A stretch of DNA of 64,000 nucleotides from Vibrio navarrensis (GCF_000764325.1 NZ_JMCG01000002.1:558001-622000), one strand, 5' to 3'. Numbered from the stretch's first letter, positions 19,102 to 27,894 are shown. The notes: generated from the letters alone by a model not told the origin. Numbers and translations are program-made.

Positions 19102-20493
19102 ATGTCTTCTTCCCCTGCCATTTCTTGGCGTGAAACCTTACAAAGCTACCTAGACAGACGCTTGCTGTGGGTATTTATGCTCGGCTGCTCAAGCGGCTTT
19201 CCTTGGGTTCTGATTGGCTCAAACATGTCAGGCTGGTTGAAAGATGCCGGGCTCACTCGAGCTGCCATTGGTTATTTTGGCAGTGTGTTTGCCGTGTATG
19301 CGATCAACTTTCTCTGGGCACCATTGGTAGACCGGGTCAAAATTCCATTATTGCACGCGCGTTTGGGCCAAAGACGCAGCTGGATTTTCCTTTGTCAGAT
19401 TGTTGTTTTGCTGGCTACTTTGCTAATTGCAGGGGTCAATCCGGCTGACAATCTCGCTTTAACATCCGCATTAGCGCTCGCTATTGCTATCGCTTCCGCC
19501 ACGCAAGATGTGGCGATTGACGCCTTTCGTATCGATACCTTTCCCAAATCCAACACCTCAAAGCTGCCGCAAGCGTCTGCCATGGCGGTGATTGGTTGGT
19601 GGACAGGGTATTCACTGCCGGGCTACTTGGCTTTTGTGAATGCAGACACCATAGGCTGGAACGGCGTTTACTACGGCATGGCGGCCATTGTCGCTTTACT
19701 TATGCTGTTTACCTTGCTGGTGGGTGAGCCCATCACCCACCGTGACAAACTGCAAGCCGCCGCGCAAAAGCGTCACAGTGATATCGTCGGCTCGAAATGG
19801 GTCGCTTGGCTAAGTGTGACGGTACTGGAACCTTTTATTGACTTCTTTAAACGCAACGGTACGCGCGTCGCCATCACACTGCTTTTGTTTGTTTTTCTGT
19901 TCAAAATTGGCGAAGCCTTTCTTGGCCGCATGTCGATCACCTTTTACAAGGAGATTGGCTTTAGCAATGAGCAAATCGGCTACTACTCTAAGCTGCTCGG
20001 TTGGGGAATCACCATGTTTTTCACCCTGATTGGCAGTATGGTGAATGTTCGCTTTGGCATTGTGAAAGGATTAATGGTTGGCGGCACGGCAATGGCCGCA
20101 AGCAACCTGATGTTCGCTTGGATAGCGCAAGTCGGGCCAAATGAGCAGCTCTTTTTAGCCACTCTCGTGGTCGATAACTTTACATCTGCGTTTTCAACCG
20201 TCGCCTTTGTCTCTTTCCTCACCGTCGTCACGGGGCAAGCTTTTTCGGCTTCTCAGTACGCACTATTGGCATCGCTGGGTAACTTTGGCCGCACAACGCT
20301 GGCATCGTTTAGTGGCGAGCTGGTGGATTATCTGGACAATTGGTCGATGTTCTTTATTGTCACGGCGGTGATGGTGATCCCGAGCTTATTAATGCTCTAC
20401 TCGCTGCGGCACTACTTTAACGATGTGTTAAATAAAGCGGCACAAAACGAACAAGTAGAGGCTGAAACAGATAGCGAGTTGAAGACGCAATAG
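19102..20493 (+). CDS. ampG: AmpG-type muropeptide permease (MFS)
   Basis: An inner-membrane permease of 463 residues that imports GlcNAc-anhydroMurNAc peptides for peptidoglycan recycling. It starts with LLWVFMLGCSSGFPWVLIGSN and has the AmpG patterns YFGSVFAVYAINFLWAPLVDR and SATQDVAIDAFRIDTF, then about 12 or more membrane helices and a polar C-terminal tail. The ribosome-binding site GGATAGG precedes ATG 19102. Its position after yajG agrees with the E. coli arrangement. Confidence 0.93.
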   Translation: MSSSPAISWRETLQSYLDRRLLWVFMLGCSSGFPWVLIGSNMSGWLKDAGLTRAAIGYFGSVFAVYAINFLWAPLVDRVKIPLLHARLGQRRSWIFLCQIVVLLATLLIAGVNPADNLALTSALALAIAIASATQDVAIDAFRIDTFPKSNTSKLPQASAMAVIGWWTGYSLPGYLAFVNADTIGWNGVYYGMAAIVALLMLFTLLVGEPITHRDKLQAAAQKRHSDIVGSKWVAWLSVTVLEPFIDFFKRNGTRVAITLLLFVFLFKIGEAFLGRMSITFYKEIGFSNEQIGYYSKLLGWGITMFFTLIGSMVNVRFGIVKGLMVGGTAMAASNLMFAWIAQVGPNEQLFLATLVVDNFTSAFSTVAFVSFLTVVTGQAFSASQYALLASLGNFGRTTLASFSGELVDYLDNWSMFFIVTAVMVIPSLLMLYSLRHYFNDVLNKAAQNEQVEAETDSELKTQ

Positions 20494-20541
20494 CTGAGCA
20501 CAGAAACAGCGATGGGTAAAAACGAGAGATAAGATTAGAGA

Positions 20542-20566
20542 AAGGCTTGCAGAGTTTGCAAGCCTT
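20542..20566. terminator. Bidirectional terminator between ampG and chrR
   Basis: A perfect 10-pair stem AAGGCTTGCA / TGCAAGCCTT with loop GAGTT. The tails contain CTTTT on the plus strand and TCTCT on the minus strand. It lies between convergent genes. Confidence 0.85.
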
Positions 20567-20573
20567 GTGCCTT

Positions 20574-21239
20574 TTAAGGATACATGCCACGTCCGAACAT
20601 ATTGAAGATACGCGCCACGCCTTGAGTAAACACCATCGGCTCGGTAAGCACCGTCAAACATAAGCAATCGGCATCCGCTTTGGTTCTTGGACTATGCTTG
20701 ACCGAAGCATCGCGCAGCAAGAAATCTCCGGCTTGGTATTCACCATCTTCATCACTAAAACTGCCGTGCAGCACTAAGGTTGCTTCCAAACCTTTGTGTG
20801 TGTGCTGCGGGATCTGCACCCCTTCAGAGATATACATCAGATTGACTCGCGCCTCTTCGCCAAAATCAATTGGTGCGCTGTAGACCTTACCACCGTAGCT
20901 TCGCCAGTCGGCCACTAAGTCCGCGTAGCGGCTCAGCGTCTGCGGCAAGATGAAGCGACGGTTTTTGACTGTAACAAATCGGCGATCATAAACTTCGCGA
21001 GCATCGGAGCGAATCTGACTGTCCAGCACTTGCTCCAACATGTCAGCAAAATCGATCTCAGCCAGTGGTTCAGAGCTTGGGTCAAACACATTTTGCGCCT
21101 GTGCACTTTCCATGTGCGCCACGGCGTTCTGACACTCAGGGCAGGTTTCCAAATGGGTAGCGACCATCAACCCTGTGACCGCGTCAACTTCTCCACAGGC
21201 ATACGCCTGCAACATGGTAATATCGGGGTGAAAACTCAT
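20574..21239 (-). CDS. chrR: ChrR-type zinc/cupin anti-sigma factor
   Basis: A 221-residue anti-sigma factor. The N-terminal zinc anti-sigma domain shows His4, His29, Cys33 and Cys36 (HLETCPEC), the ligand set known from Rhodobacter ChrR. The C-terminal cupin domain carries His146, His148, Glu152 and His182, a second metal site needed for the response to singlet oxygen in Rhodobacter. It is expected to hold the cognate ECF sigma factor inactive until oxidative damage. The start overlaps the sigma gene stop (ATGA), so the two are translationally coupled. Confidence 0.92.
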   Translation of the reverse strand: MSFHPDITMLQAYACGEVDAVTGLMVATHLETCPECQNAVAHMESAQAQNVFDPSSEPLAEIDFADMLEQVLDSQIRSDAREVYDRRFVTVKNRRFILPQTLSRYADLVADWRSYGGKVYSAPIDFGEEARVNLMYISEGVQIPQHTHKGLEATLVLHGSFSDEDGEYQAGDFLLRDASVKHSPRTKADADCLCLTVLTEPMVFTQGVARIFNMFGRGMYP

Positions 21240-21820
21240 AACTTATCCGCCTGCATGCTGTGTCTTAACTTCTCTACCGCGAGTCTTAAACGTGACTTGA
21301 CCGTCCCCAGAGGAATATCGAACATCTCTGCCACTTGCTGTTGTGGTAAATCCTCGATGTACACCGCTTGCAGCACCTCGCGCTGTGCCTTGGGTAGACA
21401 CTGAAGAAATTTGATCACCTGCTCTTTGAGCAGATCTTGTTCTGGGCTGTAACAATCCACCAAGTCAAGTGGGTAGTAATCGCTCGGCCAAATATCGTCG
21501 GCGTGAATGTGCAAATCTTTGCCTTTCTGTTTGCGCAGTAAATCGAAACAAAGGTTGCGAATTATGGTGTAAACCCAAGTAGAGAGCGCACTTTTACTGC
21601 CATCAAACAGATGTGCTTTATGCCACACAGTCATCATGGTTTCTTGCACTAACTCCAAAGCAACTTGCTCATTACCCACATGTTTGTAAGCGAAATGACG
21701 TAATTTTGGCGCGTAAAAATTGAAGATCACCGCAAAAGCTTGCCGATCTTTCTCTTTCACTCTGTCCATATACGCTGACCAATCTTGCCGGGTCATCGCT
21801 TGAGGATTTTCATTCAACAT
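21236..21820 (-). CDS. ECF sigma factor, RpoE/ChrR (ECF11-like) type
   Basis: A sigma factor of 194 residues. Region 2 covers FAVIFNFYAPKLRHFAYK through STWVYTIIRNLCFDLLRKQK. Region 4 ends in the helix-turn-helix QQQVAEMFDIPLGTVKSRLRLA. Coupling to a ChrR-type anti-sigma factor places it with the singlet-oxygen/organic-peroxide responsive RpoE of alphaproteobacteria (group ECF11), not with the heat-shock sigma E that works with RseA. A candidate autoregulated promoter lies 42 bases upstream. Confidence 0.92.
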   Translation of the reverse strand: MLNENPQAMTRQDWSAYMDRVKEKDRQAFAVIFNFYAPKLRHFAYKHVGNEQVALELVQETMMTVWHKAHLFDGSKSALSTWVYTIIRNLCFDLLRKQKGKDLHIHADDIWPSDYYPLDLVDCYSPEQDLLKEQVIKFLQCLPKAQREVLQAVYIEDLPQQQVAEMFDIPLGTVKSRLRLAVEKLRHSMQADKL

Positions 21821-21861
21821 AGCCAGTCCTTTCTGAAGGCGTTATGCTCGCTTTGGGGATA

Positions 21862-21887
21862 TACGTCATTGTCCAGCATGTGGATCA
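21862..21887 (-). promoter_or_regulatory. Candidate ECF sigma autoregulated promoter
   Basis: On the minus strand TGATCC (21887-21882) is separated by 16 bases from CGTA (21865-21862), 41 bases before the sigma-factor ATG. This resembles the -35/-10 pattern reported for RpoE/ChrR regulons. Confidence 0.7.
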
Positions 21888-21927
21888 GTGCCATCACGCA
21901 AATTTTTCTCGCTTGAATAGGCTTTGC

Positions 21928-22512
21928 TCAGTGCTTGACGCGTGCACTGTCATCTTCCACCACTTGGCTCAGAAAGTTTAGTCCATTAGAGCAATCGACA
22001 TGTCCGGCAAATTGTTCAAATTGTTGCACGCTGAGTGGTAAGATTTCCAGCCAACGTTGCGTCACCCAGTTTGCATCAGCGTAGAGCCTTTGCGGGTACA
22101 ACTCGCCCAACTGAGGAAACTGCGCGTAGACTTGCTCAAGCTGTTTACCAAGGTAGCTCTCTTGCTCTGGTAGCTCGGTTTGCGGCCAAGGTGACAGAGG
22201 CTGCACGGTCGCCAAACGCAAACCATCTTCTTCGAGTGCAATTTGCTCGATAGTAAAACGCTGCACGCCCTGCACGGTAATCCCGAGCAGGCCATCCGGC
22301 AAGACATCAAAATCGATGATTTTCACCTCTGTACCACACTGGGATAAGGTACTTCGCCCAGCACTCCTATCGACTAAACACATGCCGAAGGTCAAATTAT
22401 GCTCACAGCAGGTTTTCACCATGCGTTTATATCTTGGCTCAAAAATCCTCAGTTTCATTTTTCCGCTAGGCAACACGGTTGAACTGAGAGGAAAAAGCAT
22501 TAGTTGCGTCAT
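21928..22512 (-). CDS. Lon N-terminal substrate-binding-domain protein
   Basis: A stand-alone protein of about 194 residues related to the N-terminal substrate-binding domain of Lon protease. Family motifs seen are MLFPLSSTVLPSGKMKLRIFEPRYKRMV at the start (residues about 5-32) and FGMCLV, followed by the GLLGITVQGVQRF strand region. There is no ATPase or protease domain, so it may present or bind unfolded clients. ATG 22512 was chosen; a GTG two codons upstream (22518) is possible. It lies behind its own ECF-like promoter and on the same strand as the sigma gene. Confidence 0.88.
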   Translation of the reverse strand: MTQLMLFPLSSTVLPSGKMKLRIFEPRYKRMVKTCCEHNLTFGMCLVDRSAGRSTLSQCGTEVKIIDFDVLPDGLLGITVQGVQRFTIEQIALEEDGLRLATVQPLSPWPQTELPEQESYLGKQLEQVYAQFPQLGELYPQRLYADANWVTQRWLEILPLSVQQFEQFAGHVDCSNGLNFLSQVVEDDSARVKH

Positions 22513-22543
22513 AGTCACCCCGCTTAAAACTTCTGCAGCTTTC

Positions 22544-22568
22544 TACGCGCAAACCTTTACCTAGATCA
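22544..22568 (-). promoter_or_regulatory. Second candidate ECF promoter, before the Lon-domain gene
   Basis: TGATCT (22568-22563) and CGTA (22547-22544) are separated by 15 bases on the minus strand, 31 bases before ATG 22512. It is one base shorter and has one base change compared with the sigma-gene promoter, so support is moderate. Confidence 0.45.
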
Positions 22569-22821
22569 CAATGAAGGCAATTTATTAACAACCCTACCTC
22601 TCTCTCGCTTTCAACAAAACCCCGCATGCATCCAGATTGATAGTTTTATAAAAGTTCCCGACTTTCGCTTAAAAAGGAGATCAAGATCACCCAAATTGGA
22701 GAAAAATTGCACTCACATCACTTTTATTTGAGATTTAAATCGCTATGATGCGCGCAAATCAGAGAACACAAGCACACGAACAGTGTGTCTTAACACCGTT
22801 ACAAATATAGAGAGTTCCCCT
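22569..22821 (+). promoter_or_regulatory. Upstream region of ompK
   Basis: Non-coding and AT-rich. It must contain the ompK promoter. TATGAT near 22743 is a possible -10, but no matching -35 is clear. Nothing else could be assigned. Confidence 0.35.
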
Positions 22822-23652
22822 ATGCGTAAATCACTTCTAGCTCTTAGCCTTCTAGTGGCCACTTCAGCTCCAGTTATGGCGGCAGATTACTCTGACGGCG
22901 ATATCCACAAAAACGATTACAAGTGGATGCAGTTCAACTACATGTACTCAATTGATGAGATGCCTCGAGTTAAAGGTGCTGACGACAACACACACGACTA
23001 CCTAGAAATGGAATTTGGTGGCCGCTCAGGTATCTTCGACCTATATGGCTATGTTGATGTATTCAATATTGCCACTAAAGATAACCAAGATAAGTCAATC
23101 AAGAACGGCGCTCCTGACAAGATGTTCATGAAGTTTGCACCACGTATGTCTCTAGATGCGGTGACTGGTAAAGATCTCTCTTTCGGTCCAGTTCAAGAGC
23201 TATACATTGCATCTCTAATGGAATGGGGTGGTAACAACGGTGGTGTGAACAACCAAAAAATCGGTCTAGGTTCTGATGTTAATGTGCCTTGGTTGGGTAA
23301 AATCGGTCTAAACCTATACAGCACTTACGATGGTAATAAAAAAGATTGGAACGGTTTCCAAATCTCAACCAACTGGTTTAAACCTTTCTACTTCTTTGAA
23401 AACGGCTCATTTATCTCTTACCAAGGTTACATTGACTACCAATTTGGCATGAAAGAAGAGTACTCTTCTGCTAGCAGCGGCGGTGCAATGTTTAACGGTT
23501 TCTACTGGCACTCAGATCGCTATGCTGTAGGTTACGGCCTAAAAGCATACAAAGACGTTTACGGCGTGAAAGACGGCCAAGACATTGGCGGTGGCTTACA
23601 GCTAGAGTCAACAGGCGTGAGCCACTACTTAGCTGTAACTTACAAATTCTAA
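22822..23652 (+). CDS. ompK: OmpK, Tsx-like nucleoside-channel outer-membrane protein
   Basis: A beta-barrel outer-membrane protein of 276 residues in the Tsx/OmpK family. The signal peptide is MRKSLLALSLLVATSAPVMA, and the mature chain begins ADYSDGDIHKNDYKWMQFN, close to the OmpK of other vibrios (receptor for phage KVP40). It ends in SHYLAVTYKF, with the terminal Phe needed for barrel assembly. ATG 22822 is chosen by the signal peptide; the frame extends to 22783. By family it passes nucleosides or small solutes. It is a single gene with its own terminator. Confidence 0.94.
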   Translation: MRKSLLALSLLVATSAPVMAADYSDGDIHKNDYKWMQFNYMYSIDEMPRVKGADDNTHDYLEMEFGGRSGIFDLYGYVDVFNIATKDNQDKSIKNGAPDKMFMKFAPRMSLDAVTGKDLSFGPVQELYIASLMEWGGNNGGVNNQKIGLGSDVNVPWLGKIGLNLYSTYDGNKKDWNGFQISTNWFKPFYFFENGSFISYQGYIDYQFGMKEEYSSASSGGAMFNGFYWHSDRYAVGYGLKAYKDVYGVKDGQDIGGGLQLESTGVSHYLAVTYKF

Positions 23653-23671
23653 TTGAACTTAGTTGTAATGC

Positions 23672-23699
23672 AAAAATGGCGCTTTCGAGCGCCATTTTT
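23672..23699 (+). terminator. Terminator after ompK
   Basis: A perfect 12-pair stem AAAAATGGCGCT / AGCGCCATTTTT with a TTCG loop, 19 bases after the ompK stop. Confidence 0.95.
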
Positions 23700-23761
23700 A
23701 TTTGCTTTCGCCAATTCCCTCATTATCCTTGCAGCAAATCCTTTTTGATGAAGATGATTTG

Positions 23762-24652
23762 GTGAACATTGTCATTTTAGGCCCGGGCGCCGTTGGCTCA
23801 CTTTGGGCGCTCAAATTACAGCAAGCTGGCCACCAAGTGGCACTGTGGGCAAGAGAGAATGCTCCGACACTCTCACTGCAGTTGGCTCAAGGCCCCTTAT
23901 ACTCTTTTGCCAATCAATCGCGTCTGGAGATAGAACAAGCGGATCTGTTGCTTGTCACCGTTAAAGCTTGGCAGGTTGCAGAGGCTTTAGCACCGCTGGT
24001 CGATTCCCTTTCAAGCGACACTATAATTATGCTAATGCATAACGGCATGGGCACGGCTGAACAGGTAGCGGCTTTGCTACCGGATAATCCTCTGGTCGTC
24101 GCCACCACCACACATGGGGCTTACAAGCCTTCGCGCCAGCAGGTTTTGCACACCGGCTTAGGCACTACCCAACTTGGCGGAGTGAATGCGCTTGGTAAGC
24201 AGTGCGCTTTTCTCGCGGACGTGTTTGACCACGCCCTGCCCGCCGCGCACTGGAATGAACATATTGAGCACGCCCTGTGGACCAAACTGGCAATCAATTG
24301 CGCCATCAACCCACTCACCGCCATTCATCAATGCAAAAACGGTCAACTGGCAGACGCTCGTTTTGCGCCTATGCTAAGTGAAGTCAGTGCAGAGCTTGCT
24401 GCCGTCATGCAACGGGAAGGAATAGCGAGCGATCACGCGCATCTGCTGCGCAGCGTCATGCAGGTAGTAGAGGCAACCGCAGAAAATTACTCCTCCATGC
24501 AGCAAGATATCTATTACCAGCGCAAAAGCGAAATTGACTTTATTAACGGTTACTTACTGCGCTGCGCTGCCAAACATCACATTGAAACGCCTCACAATCA
24601 AAAACTGTTTGAACAAATCAAACAGATAGAACAGAGCTGGACAACATCATGA
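23762..24652 (+). CDS. panE: 2-dehydropantoate 2-reductase
   Basis: NADPH-dependent ketopantoate reductase of pantothenate/CoA synthesis, 296 residues. The Rossmann motif ILGPGAVGSLWALKLQ is at the very N terminus. TVKAWQV, GMGTAEQV and the catalytic-lysine region LWTKLAINCAINPLTAI are present. The start was placed at GTG 23762 so that the Rossmann strand begins at residue 2-3; the frame is open to TTG 23702, which lies in the ompK terminator region. It overlaps yajL by 4 bases (ATGA). The order panE-yajL-csdA suggests an operon. Confidence 0.93.
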   Translation: MNIVILGPGAVGSLWALKLQQAGHQVALWARENAPTLSLQLAQGPLYSFANQSRLEIEQADLLLVTVKAWQVAEALAPLVDSLSSDTIIMLMHNGMGTAEQVAALLPDNPLVVATTTHGAYKPSRQQVLHTGLGTTQLGGVNALGKQCAFLADVFDHALPAAHWNEHIEHALWTKLAINCAINPLTAIHQCKNGQLADARFAPMLSEVSAELAAVMQREGIASDHAHLLRSVMQVVEATAENYSSMQQDIYYQRKSEIDFINGYLLRCAAKHHIETPHNQKLFEQIKQIEQSWTTS

Positions 24653-25248
24653 CAAAACGAATTTTGGTGCCGATTGCACCGGGAACCGAAGAGATGGAAG
24701 CGGTCACCGCCATTGATATGATGGTGCGCGCCGGGTATGAGGTGACGGTCGCCAGCGCCGACTTTGAGGGCAACCTCACGATCACAGCGTCGCGCGGCGT
24801 GATTTTGGGGGCTCAATGCCGTTTGGTCGACGTCGCCGATGAACCCTTTGACGTAATTATCCTTTCTGGCGGCGTTGCAGGTGCTGAGGCGTTTCGCGAC
24901 AGTCCACTGTTGCTAGAGATGATCAAACAGCATATGTACGAAGGCAAACTGCTGGCAGCAATTTGCGCCGCGCCTGCACTGGTATTGCAGCACCACAATC
25001 TATACCCCAAGGCGCTCATGACCTGTCACCCCAACTTTCGCGCGCACATCCCACAAGATAACTGGCGCGCCAAACGGGTGACTTACGATGTCAACCACAA
25101 TCTGCTCACCAGCCAAGGGCCCGGGACTGCGTTGGAATTTGCTATGGAAATCATCATTCTGCTTTCCGGCAAACAACATGCTCGCCAAGTCGCTGAGCCG
25201 ATGGTGACGGTTCCAGTACTGAACTACCACAAGCTGGGTGAAGAGTGA
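24649..25248 (+). CDS. yajL: DJ-1/PfpI family protein YajL
   Basis: A 199-residue DJ-1 superfamily protein. The nucleophile elbow Cys106 is in AAICAAPALV, with the conserved acidic residue in PGTEEMEAV (Glu14/15) that lowers its pKa. E. coli YajL is linked to oxidative-stress protection of proteins and has been proposed to act as a deglycase or chaperone. It is translationally coupled to panE at the start, and its TGA overlaps the csdA ATG. Confidence 0.93.
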   Translation: MTKRILVPIAPGTEEMEAVTAIDMMVRAGYEVTVASADFEGNLTITASRGVILGAQCRLVDVADEPFDVIILSGGVAGAEAFRDSPLLLEMIKQHMYEGKLLAAICAAPALVLQHHNLYPKALMTCHPNFRAHIPQDNWRAKRVTYDVNHNLLTSQGPGTALEFAMEIIILLSGKQHARQVAEPMVTVPVLNYHKLGEE

Positions 25249-26459
25249 TGTTTGACGTCGATTCGGTACGCGCGCAATTTCCCGCGCTGCAACAAAGCGT
25301 CCATGGCTCACCGCTGGTCTATCTGGACAGCGCAGCTACAACGCAAAAACCTCAATGTGTGATTGATGCCATCAGCCACTACTACAGCCGACACAATGCC
25401 AATGTGCATCGCGGTAGCCACAGTTTAACCGCCGAGGCCACCAGCCAGTTTGAGCAGGCAAGGCATAGCGTCGCTCAGTTTATCGGCGCGCAAATTGACC
25501 AAGAGATCATCTGGACACGCGGCGCCACCGAAGCGCTCAATTTGATCGCCCAGACCTATGCGCGCAGCACTTTGCAACCCGGTGATGAGATTTTGGTTGG
25601 TGAGATGGAGCATCACGCCAATATCGTCCCGTGGCAAATGGTCGCCGAGCAAACGGGGGCAAAAGTGGTGAAAATCCCCATGACTCAAGATTGCCAATGG
25701 GACATGGCCGCCTTTTCGCAGCGTTTAAGCAACCGATGTAAAATCGTTGCCGTGGCGCAAATCACTAACGTCACCGCTAGCCGTCAACCGATTGAATCGA
25801 TCATCGCACTTACCCACCAAGTGGGGGCCGTTGTGGTGGTCGACGGTGCGCAAGGCATAGTGCACGAACCCGTAAAAGTCGCCGAATTAAACGCCGACTT
25901 TTACGTTTTTTCAGGGCATAAACTTTACGCCCCCGCAGGTATTGGCGTTTTGTATGGCAAGCTCGCCCTACTGGAAGCGATGCCACCCTGGCATGGCGGC
26001 GGGAAAATGGTAGAGAGGGTGTCGTTTGACAAAACGACGTTTTCCGCTTTGCCGGGCAAATTTGAGGCAGGCACGCCCAACGTCGCGGGGGCACTTGCCC
26101 TAGCGAAAGCGATTGAGTGGTATCAGGGCTTTGAGCGCCAAGAGGTCGAAGCGCATTTGCATCAGTTGCAATCCGCGGCGTATCAAGCGCTGGTCAACAT
26201 CGATGATATTCGTGTGCTCGGTTACCAAGCGAATGCGTCGGTACTAACTTTTGTCGTCGACGGCGTACACCATCAAGACATCGCCACTTTGCTCGACCAG
26301 CAAGGCATTGCGGTGCGTGCAGGCCACCACTGCGCCCATCCTTTGATGGACGCGCTGGGCGTCTCGGGCACTGTGCGGGTGTCGTTTGCGATTTACAACA
26401 CCATGGATGATGTTGAGCGTTTCATCAATGCGGTGAAAAAAGCACTCGAGTTGTTGTGA
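25248..26459 (+). CDS. csdA: Cysteine desulfurase CsdA (SufS-like)
   Basis: PLP enzyme of 403 residues that takes sulfur from cysteine and passes it to CsdE. The PLP lysine is Lys225 in SGHKLYAPAG and the active Cys is Cys362 in RAGHHCAHPLM, the group II (SufS/CsdA) form. ATG 25248 overlaps the yajL stop (TGATG); a GTG one codon upstream is also in frame. The partner csdE and tcdA (csdL) lie just beyond, on the opposite strand and convergent, instead of in one operon as in E. coli. Confidence 0.94.
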   Translation: MFDVDSVRAQFPALQQSVHGSPLVYLDSAATTQKPQCVIDAISHYYSRHNANVHRGSHSLTAEATSQFEQARHSVAQFIGAQIDQEIIWTRGATEALNLIAQTYARSTLQPGDEILVGEMEHHANIVPWQMVAEQTGAKVVKIPMTQDCQWDMAAFSQRLSNRCKIVAVAQITNVTASRQPIESIIALTHQVGAVVVVDGAQGIVHEPVKVAELNADFYVFSGHKLYAPAGIGVLYGKLALLEAMPPWHGGGKMVERVSFDKTTFSALPGKFEAGTPNVAGALALAKAIEWYQGFERQEVEAHLHQLQSAAYQALVNIDDIRVLGYQANASVLTFVVDGVHHQDIATLLDQQGIAVRAGHHCAHPLMDALGVSGTVRVSFAIYNTMDDVERFINAVKKALELL

Positions 26460-26473
26460 GGAAGAGGGAGGGA

Positions 26474-26501
26474 CTAGGTGCTAGGTGCTAGGTGCTAGGT
26501 A
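26474..26501 (+). repeat. Heptamer tandem array (CTAGGTG)
   Basis: Four tandem copies of a 7-base unit, CTAGGTG three times and CTAGGTA once, starting 15 bases after the csdA stop between convergent csdA and csdE. Read as GGTGCTA it shares the pattern GGTKCKA with the GGTTCGA array at 2398-2462. Confidence 0.9.
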
Positions 26502-26529
26502 GCGAGTCTCTCCTTTGTCGAGGAGTTGT

Positions 26530-26964
26530 CTAGTCGGCTTGAACTTGCTGTTTGATCTGCTCCACAATCGCTTTTAGCCCGTTGCCACGCGACGGGCTAA
26601 GGTGAGCAATCAAACCCAGTTTGGCAAAGTAGTCATCAATATCAAAGGCCAAAATCTGCTCGGCGCTCTTGCCGTCAAAAGCGGCCATCACCAGCGCAAT
26701 CAAGCCACGCACAATGCGTGCGTCTGAATCGGCGCAGAAGTACCAACGTCCATCCCGCTGCTGGCTCAAGAGCCAAACTTGGCTTTCGCAGCCAGCCACC
26801 GTGATTTGCGCCGATTTTAGCGCTTCAGACATCACTGGCAGCTGTTTGCCCCACAAAATCACCTGACGATAGCGATCTTCCCAACCAGAGAAACCTTGCA
26901 TCACCGACACAATCTCATCGCTGTTGATCTCATGACCAAAAGGGGAAGCGGGAAAATCAGACAT
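26530..26964 (-). CDS. csdE: Sulfur acceptor protein CsdE (SufE family)
   Basis: A 144-residue SufE-fold protein that accepts persulfide from CsdA. The acceptor is Cys59 in AGCESQVWL, matching Cys61 of E. coli CsdE. Other family features are FSGWEDRYRQVILWGKQLP and SPSRGNGLKAIV. ATG 26964 follows AGGAG; the frame reaches 27000 but the extra 12 residues are not conserved-looking. It lies 38 bases behind tcdA on the same strand, so the two are probably cotranscribed. Confidence 0.92.
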   Translation of the reverse strand: MSDFPASPFGHEINSDEIVSVMQGFSGWEDRYRQVILWGKQLPVMSEALKSAQITVAGCESQVWLLSQQRDGRWYFCADSDARIVRGLIALVMAAFDGKSAEQILAFDIDDYFAKLGLIAHLSPSRGNGLKAIVEQIKQQVQAD

Positions 26965-27002
26965 GGTGAGGCTCCTAATATTGCAGGGACATTGAGACAA
27001 AA

Positions 27003-27812
27003 TTACTGTTTGTGCTTTTGGATTAACTTTTCCACGATGCGCGCCACGGCGACAAAAGCAAACGAGGCCGTGACCACCGTCGCCGCGCCAAAACCACTGG
27101 CACAGTCCATCCGTTTTGGTCCTTCAGCGCTCGATTTCACCGCGCAAACAGACCCATCCGCTTGCGGATATTTCAACTGCTCGGTGGAAAACACGCAGTC
27201 TATGCCAAACTTACGCGCCGGATTTTTCGGGAAGTTATGATGGCGACGCAAAGTATCTTTGATCTTTTTCGCCAGCGGATCTTGAATCGTCTTGGTCAAA
27301 TCCGCCACTTGGATTTGGGTCGGATCCACTTGTCCACCCGCACCGCCAATGGTGATCACTTTGATTTTGTTGCTGCGACAGTATGCCAGCAGCGACGCTT
27401 TGGCTTTGACACTGTCAATCGCATCCAGCACGTAATCGAACGATTTGCTGAGATACTGGTGCTGATTGTCGGGCGTAATGAAATCGTCAATCAGGTTCAC
27501 TTTGCACTCTGGGTTGATCAGCTTGACCCGCTCAGCCATCACTTCGATTTTACTCTGCCCGATGGTACCGCTCATCGCATGAATTTGGCGGTTAATGTTG
27601 GTTACACATACATCATCCATATCGATCAGCGTCAGCTCGCCAATCCCCGTTCGCGCTAACGCTTCGACCGCCCAAGAGCCGACTCCGCCAATACCAATCA
27701 CGCACACGTGCGCGGCGCGAAGTATCTCTACTTCACTGTTGCCATACAAACGACGCGTGCCACCAAATCGTTGGTTGTAGCTATCAGAGGCTGGGGTATC
27801 GAGTTCGCGCAT
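27003..27812 (-). CDS. tcdA: tRNA threonylcarbamoyladenosine dehydratase (TcdA/CsdL)
   Basis: An E1-like ATP-dependent enzyme of 269 residues that cyclises t6A37 to ct6A in tRNAs. The nucleotide-binding motif VCVIGIGGVGSWAVEALAR is near residue 33. MDDVCVTNINRQIHA and YVLDAIDSVKAKA are typical of the E1 superfamily. A C-terminal hydrophobic segment (TVVTASFAFVAVARIVEKL) matches the membrane-associated tail of E. coli TcdA. It works with the CsdA-CsdE sulfur relay in E. coli, consistent with csdE being next in line. Confidence 0.94.
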   Translation of the reverse strand: MRELDTPASDSYNQRFGGTRRLYGNSEVEILRAAHVCVIGIGGVGSWAVEALARTGIGELTLIDMDDVCVTNINRQIHAMSGTIGQSKIEVMAERVKLINPECKVNLIDDFITPDNQHQYLSKSFDYVLDAIDSVKAKASLLAYCRSNKIKVITIGGAGGQVDPTQIQVADLTKTIQDPLAKKIKDTLRRHHNFPKNPARKFGIDCVFSTEQLKYPQADGSVCAVKSSAEGPKRMDCASGFGAATVVTASFAFVAVARIVEKLIQKHKQ

Positions 27813-27894
27813 AATCTAAGTTCCAAAGCTCGCCAGAAAAACAAAGAGTGCGATTTATACGCACTCTAAGAGGAAATGTCCAGATGAGGAAAAG

